From Chlorops oryzae (Eukaryota; Arthropoda; Insecta; Diptera; Chloropidae), in the NCBI GenBank assembly GCA_020466095.1, contig CM035807.1, positions 42,886,400 through 42,950,399 on the forward strand: 64,000 bases of DNA, given 5' to 3'. Position numbers and translations under genes: made by a program. Shown here in pieces: positions 55,401-64,000 of this stretch (its first letter is position 1; each line of letters opens with the position of its first letter). Below the pieces are notes generated by a model, which was given only the letters and a program-made list of their open reading frames with translations, searched no databases and had not been told where the DNA came from.

Positions 55401-56229
55401 CATTTTGGTCCGTTTTTCGATTTGATTTCAAGTCAATTAAACACGATAACAGAGCGCATGCAAGCGACGTATTTTGAAAAATATACCAACGGGAAAGTCG
55501 ACTGTGCCGTAAAATGTACAAGAAATTCAATTCCATCGAAAATGTTCACTTGGCTCAAAAATTTTTGAATATACAAACCGCCACGAAAAATGTATAGCCA
55601 AGCTAATGACAAAAACTATGGAAAGATATCACGAGAGTCACTTGCGTCGAAAAATGTTCACTGGGTTCGATCACTTTGCGTTATATATTTATGATAACAC
55701 TAAAAATAAAAGTTAAGCGAAAATGCACAGGAAAATCGTCGGCGAACGAAAATGTTTATTAAGATCATCCTTTTTAGGCAAGCAAGAAGCCGAAAAAATG
55801 CGAAATCACCAAGAATTTTTTAGCGAGCAGGTATAAAAAAAGCATAAATTGTGAAGTCTCTGCTCTTACTTTCAACTCACTTTCATTGGTATTCCATAGA
55901 AAAGCGCTATTGGTTTTTCTGACTGACACAAATAACGAAAAACAGACGAAATCTAGCAGCGCCGCAATCAAGCTGATCAAAGTTCTTTCGTCTAATGTGC
56001 TTTGTCTTATCCGTTCCCCTTAACCTTTTGGTTTCTCCTCGCCCCGAAATTGTGAGACAGAGATATAGGTGTATTAAAGTAGACACGTTAATTCAAATGA
56101 AAGAAGACCATCCATACTGTACGGCGTGATGACTTCACTTCCAATGTACGTTAAAATTGTAAAGGGCACTGGAAGTTTAACGACTCTTATTCTGGAAATG
56201 GGTCCTAGATGGACTTTTCTCCGAAGCAT
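55401..56229 (-). other. Leader/untranslated region of the second BEL derivative
   Basis: Parts (55950-56240) match 23600-23965 of the other BEL element, for example 'agcagcgc.gcaat', 'ccttttggttt', 'acttccaat.t.cgttaaaa' and the PBS. No coding sequence. Confidence 0.55.
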
Positions 56230-56656
56230 CCAGGACTCCTGGCAGGATCGCCAATACTAAGTTGCCCAACTGGTTGCGGGTATCACGACCGGTAAAATAG
56301 GCAGGAGGAATATGATAAAAGAGAATTACTAAATGGTTTACGGTTGATGTTGAATCTCCCGCTGTGGGTGGATCGAGGATTCAGCTGGCGATGATATTGG
56401 GCGGCGCGATTGGGTTTATGTTACTGTTGTGGATTTTCTTCAAGAGAACTCGGCACGACTTCGATATTTTCGGTTTTTGTTTTTTGCGCACGAAAATTGA
56501 ATTCCCTTGAATAGATTTAAATAGGGCTGACAGTCTTGTCAGCTTTAGTAACGGGAGAAAATCGAGCAGCTAAGCGCAATAAGAGCTACCTTCCTTTTCC
56601 TGTTTTTCGCCACTGTATGGTTTTCGTTGCCAAGCACTAGCGGGAAAAACAGACAA

Positions 56657-57683
56657 CACTGAAAAAACAGAACTACTACTTGCTTTCTATAAACTATAGC
56701 AACAGTGTAATAACTGCATTTGCTATATTTTATATGAATTTCAGCTAGCGAAATGTCTTGATTTGAAACCAACATATCCAACAAAGCTATATTTTGTTAG
56801 TAAATGAATATAGGCTGTAGGAAAATGATTTTCAAGCATCTGCGGCTATTGGCATAGCATATGCAGCTACTCATTACAGCTAAAAATGATTTTAATGCAT
56901 CTGCGGCTAGTTACATAGCATATGCAGCTATAATGAAAAAATGATATTAATTTCAATCTCTCTTCAATCTTTCGCTTTCGTTTACGCTCTCTGCTATGCC
57001 TTGAAATGTGCTGTCATTGTCGTCATGCTCCCTTATATCTGCTCCTCCCTGTTGTCTGCTTTAACTTCGCATTCTGATCATTTTCCCGAAAAGGGTTCGA
57101 TACCTCAGTGGTGCAAACTGTGACTCGACAGTCGAGAGGTTCCGGGTTAGATCCATGTTGGCAGCGAGAATATTTCCTCAATTGCTTTTAACTTTTTTTT
57201 ATAAACTACAGTTTTTATTTTTGTTCAAAGTTCAGTTGTTTGGAAAGACAAAAATTTTCCCCTACATTTTTAAGGTTTTATTATTATAATTTTTTTTTTA
57301 ATGGGTTCATTTTTAAGGAGTAGCTATATTTTATATCTGTAGATATTAGTGGTACTCATGCAGTTTCGCAAATGCCATCGCAACTTTTCCCATCGTAAAT
57401 TTTCATATAAATTATGACAGTTGTGTGACAAAATTCTCATTTCCCACAATTTTCGAAACTGCATGAGTTTTTATGTTCATATAGAAAAACAATGAAGAAT
57501 TGCAGCGTAAACTGCTATTGGTGTAGCACGGGTTATATTAAATTATAGCAAAAGCAGCTATTAACGTTACGTATAGAAATATAGCAGATGCAGTAACAAA
57601 AATTTACTATCCCGTTTTCTACTATGGTTATAGCATTAAGCACTAACAAAATATAGCACAAGGTACTATAATTTTTTTCAGTG
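56657..57683. mobile_element. TIR element with CACTGAAAAAA ends
   Basis: CACTGAAAAAACAGAA (56657) and the inverse of CACTGAAAAAAATTATAG (ending 57683). The interior has direct repeats of 'gcatctgcggctattggcat-agcatatgcagctact' (56838 and 56898) and scattered 'atagca.atgcagcta' motifs. Target duplication not resolved. Non-coding. Confidence 0.6.
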
Positions 57684-57949
57684 AAGCGTAATATTGAGGA
57701 ATTTGGAGTAATACCATCGATGTAGGTAAAGGGAAATAGACCTTATAAATTTTGGAAAGGGAAAACAATCCCATACCCTTATAAAAAAATTTTAATAAAG
57801 AACATTACCCTTCATTTGTTAAAGTGCTACAAATGAATACGAAGTCTGAATTATCGCACTTTGATTTTGCTCCAGCAACCCACGAATTTCTTTCCGGACA
57901 CGGAACTTTTTTTGTGACCCTGTGGTTTTGGTTATTTGATATTTCTTAC
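57684..57949 (-). other. Intron sequence downstream of the cadherin exon
   Basis: Nothing recognised besides the GTAAG donor at its right edge. Confidence 0.4.
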
Positions 57950-58227
57950 TCGACCAACGAGACTCTCGTTAAGATAAACGACTCCTTCCATTGGGTCTAT
58001 CCTGAAAGGCAAGTTGGTTTTGATTTGATTGCTGTTTTCGTTAGGTCTGGCATAATTTGCATGGAAATGTTTTTCTAATCCATATAGTAAATTATCATTT
58101 TCCGAATCTTCAGCTCGAATTCTGGCTAAGACTTGACCCACGGGCTCATATTCGTTAATTCGCCAATTTCTTTCAGCGATAAGCAAGAGTGGTGGTGTAT
58201 TTACAACTGAAAATTCTGCGGTTGATT
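57950..58227 (-). CDS. Cad96Ca: Cad96Ca-like exon: extracellular cadherin repeat
   Basis: This 278-bp exon follows a polypyrimidine acceptor (a T run ending in CAG at 58230-58228) and ends at a GTAAG donor (57949-57945). It has two bases completing a codon of the previous exon and then 92 codons with no stop. The reading includes NWRINEYEPVGQVLARIRAE, which has the form of a cadherin-repeat N-terminal strand (a hydrophobic core after NEY.P.G), followed by an acidic calcium-site-like stretch (EDSENDN) and FRIDPMEGVVYLNESL, the usual middle of a cadherin fold. In Cad96Ca (stitcher) a short cadherin ectodomain sits before one transmembrane helix and a Ret/FGFR-like kinase; in Drosophila the receptor acts in epidermal wound response and barrier repair. 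The exon ends in phase 0, matching the start of the next exon at 53067. Only this repeat is visible; signal peptide and upstream exons lie beyond 64000. Confidence 0.85.
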
Positions 58228-59929
58228 CTGAAAAAAAAAATTTAAGTTTAAATATTTATGTATAAATATTTTAGTGCATGTTTAAAAAAATTTTCACTAT
58301 TTTATGGCACTTGTACAAAAACTGAGAACTTATATAAATTGATTGTTAGGAGATATAAAATTAAAAAAAAATTTGCTTAACACATTTTTGGCGCGCAAAA
58401 TGAGACGAAATCCAAAAAACATGGCCAGAAGTCGGAAAATAAAAGTCTGAAAGAGGAATTTTTCGACTAACAATTGATCACACTAGATCTTATTCACCAC
58501 GCTATTCACTCGTTCAATATCTATGAGAGTGACATATATGGTTATATGTGAAAGGACCGTTCGAGCGAGGATGAACGTTGTGTTGTCCCAAAAAACATTA
58601 TCAATTCGCGTGGAACAAAACGGAATGAGTGATAATAAGTGAAATATGACAATTATTAGTAAAATTTCATAAATTCAAATATAAAGTTACAGGTTCAGTT
58701 GTTCAATTTTTACAACCCTAGTCAAGTGAAGGAGCAAAATTTAGCGCTCGAGCAATCAAATTTAAAAATAATGAAGTCGCCCAGCCAACCATTGGATTCC
58801 GCACGGTGCACCTTTAGGACTCAAAATGCGGTGCGTTTACGCTCCTAAGGAGCCTACTAAAAGTATCCTAAATGAGCGTGTTGGCGGGAGAAACGGGCCT
58901 TTTGAAAATATATGAAAAAATTGTGCCCAGCGGACTCCTGAAAGAAGTGTTTTCGGCGTCCTAAAATGCTCCCTCAGATAAACCGCAAAGACTCCATGCG
59001 GACTCCCCTATTAGCCTAAAACTAGAAAAAAAAAGTACTATGAAATTAATCCAAAGATAATCCAGGAGGAGTGATATCCTATACATGTGGGATGGCAACC
59101 TTTTTCCTTTACTTGTTATCGATATTTTCTAAACCGAACAAGATAAAAACCGACTTATCGAGGAGTTAGTTGATCTGCTGCAATTGAACGGCGAATACGC
59201 CTTTTGTGTATTTTAAACCAACGATGTAAAATATTATGTATCTCGAAAATTCTTAAAGAAAAATACTATTAAATAAAATAAACTTTGAGAAACGAAAAGT
59301 TGTGTTCGTGGATCTACTCATTCGTGGAAAAAATTTCACAAGAAACAGTTTTGTGGAAACGGCTATTCGACGTAGCAGGAGCGTATATGTGTGTGCGTGT
59401 GTTCGGCGTCACAAGGAACACACTCGCATGGGAAAAAAGAAGAGCGCAAAGCAGTGCTGTCGAAATGCTACTATAGTAGTTTTTTTACTCCTTTTTTTGT
59501 CGCCGTACTACCGTTTTACTCCTTTCACTCACGTACTACTATTTCATCACGTATTGTACATGAATAAGTCTAATCGTACGATTTTTGCCACCAAGAAAAA
59601 ATTTTTCCCGTCAGCCCTGTGCAATCTTTTCTATAAATACGTATGTCTCTTTTTCCGCATATTTATATAAAGAAAGCTTGTCTTGAGCAACAAAAAGTAT
59701 TTTTCAAAATAGCGGTGAATAGATTCATAAGCACAAAGGTGAGACATTCAGACTGATATGCACAGTGCCGGATTAACCATTAGGCAGAATAGGCCGTTGC
59801 CTGGGGCCCCCGATTTAAGGGTGCCCTCGAAAAATGAAAGTATCTTTGAAAATTTTCTCAAATACATAAAATTCCAAAGAATTAAATCTTAAGTAGGTAT
59901 ATGTTAAAAGGCGATTACAAAAAGTATAA

Positions 59930-61343
59930 GGCCCCATCTACACGATGCAAGTTTTCACTTGGCAAGTCACTTCTGCAAGTACTTGGCAAGCAGATTGCAT
60001 CGTGTAGAATGCTTGCAAAGACTTGCGGCAGGTTTTTCAAGACTTCCATGCAAGAACTTGCCTAAAGAAAATTCGGATCGTGTAGAAATACAATCTTCCA
60101 ATTTGCTAGAAGCTTTTTTTTTTACTTGCATGCTTACAAACTGTCAGGTTCAAGATACTCAAAAAAGTAGCGAGTGCGATGTTTCAATATTTATTAATTT
60201 CTTCATAGCTAGCTATTTATTGAATTAAATTCTTCGCATTTTTTTTATCAACACGGCTGTGTCAGAGGAGCAAATTGAAATAATTACTGAAGAATACCAG
60301 CAAAATGAGTGCTTGTGGCAAAAGTCACACATGGACTACAAAAACAAGCATAAACAAGTAAAGAAGTTTGCATCGGCTAAGCCGACTGCACACATACCTT
60401 TTGCTCAGCCTAAAATATGTTAAAACATTACCTTAACAAAAATTCCTGCCGTTTTCGTTGTTCTAGCTTGGATATCTATTTTTACCTTATCTGTACTTCG
60501 ATTTAGCTTCTCAAACTCGAGATTATTATTAAGCACAAAATTTTCGCGGATGTTGGGCAAGGTCAAATTTTAACCGTTAGAGGACATTTTGTCTAGTTGC
60601 GAAATACTCAATTCAAGAAAGTGAAAATAAAATTTTTGCGAATTTCGCGAATGGTAGTCATGGTCAAATTTTTACCGTTAGAGGGTATGTTATATACTCC
60701 GTGCCAAACTTAATATACCCTTTCCTTCGGAAAAGGTATAAAAAGAGGCAGTTTACGAAGCCATTGCCGAAAAAACAAATTTGGAAAAGCTGGTTATAAA
60801 GGACAAATTGCATTCATTGCTCTGGAAGCTCTGGGGGTAAACCAGTGAAATGGAAGCACTTTGAATTGTTCACCTTCATTTGATAGGTCCTTCATTAAAT
60901 TCTCATAATAGGGATTTATGTCTCCTCTAAAAAAGAACAGGCGTGCCCAAATTGTTCGTTTTGGTTTTTTCTATAATTTTCTATTTCTTCCAAAATGAGC
61001 GCCGCTGCTAGAACTTTCTTTATTTATTTATTCATTTTTGCTATTTTAGGTTAAAATATGATTTTTTATACCAACTGTCAAACTTGCGGCAAGAACTTCT
61101 ACTTGAATGTAAAAACCTTCAAGCTGGCAAGCTACATGTTCTAAAAAAATTGCTTCTGAAAAGCAACTTTTAGTAACGCCGTGTGGCTGTGTGCCCAAGC
61201 ACTTGCGTGCAAGTCATCTTTAGATTACTTTCAGGCAAGCTGCAAGCTAAAATTAACTAGCATCGTGTGGATTGGTCACGCAAGTTCTTGCACACAAGTA
61301 CTAAAACTTGCCAAGCGAAAACTTGCATCGTGTAGATGGGGCC
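59930..61343. mobile_element. TIR element with TAA duplication (PIF/Harbinger-like MITE), containing a Helentron-like insertion
   Basis: GGCCCCATCTACACGATGCA (59930) is mirrored at 61324-61343, with TAA at 59927-59929 and 61344-61346. Subterminal regions repeat acttgc/gcaagt motifs many times in both orientations. The Helentron-like piece at 60353-60745 splits it. A second copy starts at 63279 and leaves the window. Confidence 0.85.
60353..60745 (-). mobile_element. Short Helentron/DINE-like repeat
   Basis: On the minus strand it opens TATACCTTTTCCGAAGGAAA followed by GGGTATA, a terminal stem-loop. It contains about one and a half of the 118-bp units seen five times at 18875-19350 and ends 'ggcttagccgatgcaaactt-ctttacttgt'. 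The second copy begins at 63703 and is cut by the window edge. Confidence 0.7.
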
Positions 61344-61371
61344 TAATGCTTATTACTTTAGTTATACAAAT

Positions 61372-61617
61372 ACTAGAGATGTTCCACCAATTCGACGACT
61401 ATACGACCACTTTTGTAGTCGGTGACTAGTCGACGACTACTCGGCAAAAATCGCCGACTATTCGGTTACTTACTTTGTCTGTGCTGTTCCGGTTATTCGT
61501 TCAGTTTGTTTTTTATTTATTTTTTTTTCAAACATCAAGGTGGCTGGATGCAGATTTTCGGCAATGTATTTGTGTTGTTTCGTCATTCATTGAGGGAGCA
61601 CTATAAACGACGCTATT
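61372..61617 (+). mobile_element. Left terminus of a hAT-like element cut by the duplication junction
   Basis: TAGAGATGTTCCACCAATTC followed by 'cgactatacgaccac', 'tagtcggtgactagtcgacg' is a TAGAGATG-type hAT end with palindromic GACTAGTC subterminal motifs. No matching right end exists before 61618, where the second 3.34-kb copy begins. Confidence 0.5.
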
Positions 61618-64000
61618 GTGCATGTTTAAAAAAATTTTCACTAGTTTATGGCACTTGTACAAAAACTGAGAACTTATATAAATTGATTGTTAGGAGATAT
61701 AAAATTAAAAAAAAAATTTGCTTAACACATTTTTGGCGCGCAAAATGAGACGAAATCCAAAAAACATGGCCAGAAGTCGGAAAATAAAAGTCTGAAAGAG
61801 GAATTTTTCGACTAACAATTGATCACACTAGATCTTATTCACCACGCTATTCACTCGTTCAATATCTATGAGAGTGACATATATGGTTATATGTGAAAGG
61901 ACCGTTCGAGCGAGGATGAACGTTGTGTTGTCCCAAAAAACATTATCAATTCGCGTGGAACAAAACGGAATGAGGAGCTACTAATAAGTGAAATATGACA
62001 ATTATTAGTAAAATTTCATAAATTCAAATATAAAGTTACAGGTTCAGTTGTTCAATTTTTACAACCCTAGTCAAGTGAAGGAGCAAAATTTAGCGCTCGA
62101 GCAATCAAATTTAAAAATAATGAAGTCGCCCAGCCAACCATTGGATTCCGCACGGTGCACCTTTAGGACTCAAAATGCGGTGCGTTTACGCTCCTAAGGA
62201 GCCTACTAAAAGTATCCTAAATGAGCGTGTTGGCGGGAGAAACGGGCCTTTTGAAAATATATGAAAAAATTGTGCCCAGCGGACTCCTGAAAGAAGTGAT
62301 TTCGGCGTCCTAAAATGCTCCCTCAGATAAACCGCAAAGACTCCATGCGGACTCCCCTATTAGCCTAAAACTAGAAAAAAAAGTACTATGAAATTAATCC
62401 AAAGATAACCCAGGAGGAGTGATATCCTATACATGTGGGATGGCAACCTTTTTCCTTTACTTGTTATCGATATTTTCTAAACCGAACAAGATAAAAACCG
62501 ACTTATCGAGGAGTTAGTTGATCTGCTGCAGTTGAACGGCGAATACGCCTTTTGTGTATTTTAAACCAACGATGTAAAATATTATGTATCTCGAAAATTC
62601 TTAAAGAAAAATACTATTAAATAAAATAAACTTTGAGAAACGAAAAGTTGTGTTCGTGGATCTACTCATTCGTGGAAAAAATTTCACAAGAAACAGTTTT
62701 GTGGAAACGGCTATTCGACGTAGCAGGAGCGTATATGTGTGTGCGTGTGTTCGGCGTCACAAGGAACACACTCGCATGGGAAAAAAAGAAGAGCGCAAAG
62801 CAGTGCTGTCGAAATGCTACTATAGTAGTTTTTTTACTCCTTTTTTTGTCGCCGTACTACCGTTTTACTCCTTTCACTCACGTACTACTATTTCATCACG
62901 TATTGTACATGAATAAGTCTAATCGTACGATTTTTGCCACCAAGAAAAAATTTTTCCCGTCAGCCCTGTGCAATCTTTTCTATAAATACGTATGTCTCTT
63001 TTTCCGCATATTTATATAAAGAAAGCTTGTCTTGAGCAACAAAAAGTATTTTTCAAAATAGCGGTGAATAGATTCATAAGCACAAAGGTGAGACATGCAG
63101 ACTGATATGCACAGTGCCGGATTAACCATTAGGCAGAATAGGCCGTTGCCTGGGGCCCCCGATTTAAGGGTGCCCTCGAAAAATGAAAGTATCTTTGAAA
63201 ATTTTCTTAAATACATAAAATTCCAAAGAATTAAATCTTAAGTAGGTATATGTTAAAAGGCGATTACAAAAAGTATAAGGCCCCATCTACACGATGCAAG
63301 TTTTCACTTGGCAAGTCACTTCTGCAAGTACTTGGCAAGCAGATTGCATCGTGTAGAATGCTTGCAAAGACTTGCGGCAGGTTTTTCAAGACTTCCATGC
63401 AAGAACTTGCCTAAAGAAAATTCGGATCGTGTAGAAATACAATCTTCCAATTTGCTAGAAGCTTTTTTTTTTACTTGCATGCTTACAAACTGTCAGGTTC
63501 AAGATACTCAAAAAAGTAGCGAGTGCGATGTTTCAATATTTATTAATTTCTTCATAGCTAGCTATTTATTGAATTAAATTCTTCGCATTTTTTTTATCAA
63601 CACGGCTGTGTCAGAGGAGCAAATTGAAATAATTACTGAAGAATACCAGCAAAATGAGTGCTTGTGGCAAAAGTCACACATGGACTACAAAAACAAGCAT
63701 AAACAAGTAAAGAAGTTTGCATCGGCTAAGCCGACTGCACACATACCTTTTGCTCAGCCTAAAATATGTTAAAACATTACCTTAACAAAAATTCCTGCCG
63801 TTTTCGTTGTTCTAGCTTGGATATCTATTTTTACCTTATCTGTACTTCGATTTAGCTTCTCAAACTCGAGATTATTATTAAGCACAAAATTTTCGCGGAT
63901 GTTGGGCAAGGTCAAATTTTAACCGTTAGAGGACATTTTGTCTAGTTGCGAAATACTCAATTCAAGAAAGTGAAAATAAAATTTTTGCGAATTTCGCGAA

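Larger units (their letters stand above)
53308..56655 (-). mobile_element. Second BEL/Pao derivative, gag and protease only
   Basis: The LTRs at 53308-53810 and 56254-56655 share 'gttgcgggtatcacga', 'gatgaaccgaggattcagct(g)' -like blocks, 'gaattcccttgaat' and 'gtttttcgcca'. The PBS at 56253-56230 is almost the same as in the BEL element at 21066-49801. The interior of 2.4 kb contains gag (55030-55400) and protease (53921-54642) relics and then reaches the 3' LTR without reverse transcriptase or integrase. It sits 240 bp upstream of the exon at 53067. Confidence 0.75.
1..64000 (-). other. Cad96Ca: Interior of the Cad96Ca/stitcher-like receptor tyrosine kinase gene (both gene ends outside the window)
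   Basis: Three minus-strand exons (57950-58227, 52342-53067, 18072-18282) encode in order a cadherin repeat, a transmembrane and juxtamembrane segment, and the first part of a tyrosine kinase domain. Neither a start region nor the kinase catalytic and activation loops are in the window, so the gene continues past both edges. The visible introns are 4,882 bp and 34,059 bp, with at least 18,071 bp of intron downstream of the last exon seen and at least 5,773 bp upstream of the first. Nothing else in the window looks like a host protein gene. The gene name rests on domain order and recognised sequence; I could not run an alignment. Confidence 0.8.
58274..64000 (+). repeat. Head-to-tail duplication: unit 58274-61617 (3,344 bp), second copy 61618 to beyond 64000
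   Basis: From 'gtgcatgtttaaaaaaattt' onward the two copies run in step to the window end (64000 corresponds to 60651). Differences by eye are few: 'cactattttatgg' versus 'cactagtttatgg', 'gagtgataat' versus 'gaggagctactaat', one A in 'gggaaaaaa', one 'cagctgaac/cagttgaac'-type change. Each copy includes a hAT-like terminus (cagtgccggattaacc at 59764 and 63113), a TIR element and a Helentron-like repeat. The short frames duplicated at 59285/62633 and 59959/63308 have no family resemblance. Confidence 0.93.

Noticed and set aside
57085..57165. tRNA-like sequence (cctcagtggtgcaa ... ccgggttagatcc)
   Set aside because: The A- and B-box-like parts are present, but the acceptor stem does not pair and the anticodon loop is not seven bases. 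At best a tRNA-derived fragment inside a TIR element.
59285..63019. Frames MRNEKLCSWIYSF... repeated at 59285 and 62633 as a possible gene family
   Set aside because: The repetition is explained by the 3.34-kb duplication; the two frames differ in length because of one A, have no recognised domain and lack supporting context.
1..64000. CRISPR arrays, bacterial operons or endosymbiont DNA
   Set aside because: The direct repeats seen are LTRs, tandem units inside transposons or duplications; none has regularly spaced unique spacers, and no bacterial-type gene was found.

Overview
The window is eukaryotic and comes from a higher dipteran fly. The evidence is three correctly spliced exons of an insect receptor tyrosine kinase gene, and a mobile-element load typical of large fly genomes (Himar1-like mariner, rosa-like DD41D, piggyBac-like, hAT, Transib, PIF/Harbinger, BEL/Pao, Ty3/gypsy, copia, a non-LTR element and Helentron/DINE-like repeats). 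A tephritid fruit fly is my best guess, because rosa-type and irritans-type mariners are well known there; the genus cannot be fixed from the sequence. There is no bacterial gene, CRISPR array or rRNA.

Host gene. The minus strand carries three exons that I read as Cad96Ca (Drosophila stitcher, a cadherin-domain receptor tyrosine kinase): 57950-58227 (cadherin repeat), 52342-53067 (end of the cadherin fold, transmembrane helix, juxtamembrane region) and 18072-18282 (start of the kinase domain with the glycine loop). Splice sites and codon phases join exactly (0/0, then 0/0, and the last exon leaves in phase 1). The rest of the kinase must lie left of base 1 and the 5' exons right of base 64000, so the whole window is inside one gene. 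The introns seen are 4,882 bp and 34,059 bp, and almost everything in them is transposon.

Layout. 1-18071 (3' intron): a foldback MITE, a Helentron-like repeat split by a TAA-flanked TIR element, two copies of one hAT MITE, a decayed piggyBac-like element, a complete but mutated Ty3/gypsy element (9138-14526) and a hAT relic with a transposase tail. 18283-52341 (the 34-kb intron): a nested stack. A PIF/Harbinger transposase gene (minus) is cut in two by a BEL/Pao element (21066-49801). The 5' LTR of that BEL element is cut by a second LTR retrotransposon (24168-49461, TSD ACTT, with PBS and polypurine tract). The interior of the latter holds a copia-like element (itself carrying a LINE, a GGCCC-rich hAT and a Himar1-like mariner), a TIR element, a Helentron-like repeat, another Harbinger relic, a second mariner type, a second gypsy element (with a second Himar1-like mariner inside) and an intact-looking DD41D transposon with 515-bp terminal inverted repeats. 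53068-57949: a second BEL/Pao derivative without pol, and a CACTG-type TIR element. 58274-64000: a 3.34-kb unit repeated head to tail, running off the window edge.

The only parts likely to serve the fly are the three exons and their splice sites. Among the mobile elements only the DD41D transposase (46891-47943) looks uninterrupted and complete; the LINE ORF (27580-29018) is open but 5'-truncated; the rest carry stops, frameshifts or deletions. Coordinates of TIR elements are usually exact because target-site duplications could be matched; ends of relics without TSDs are approximate.
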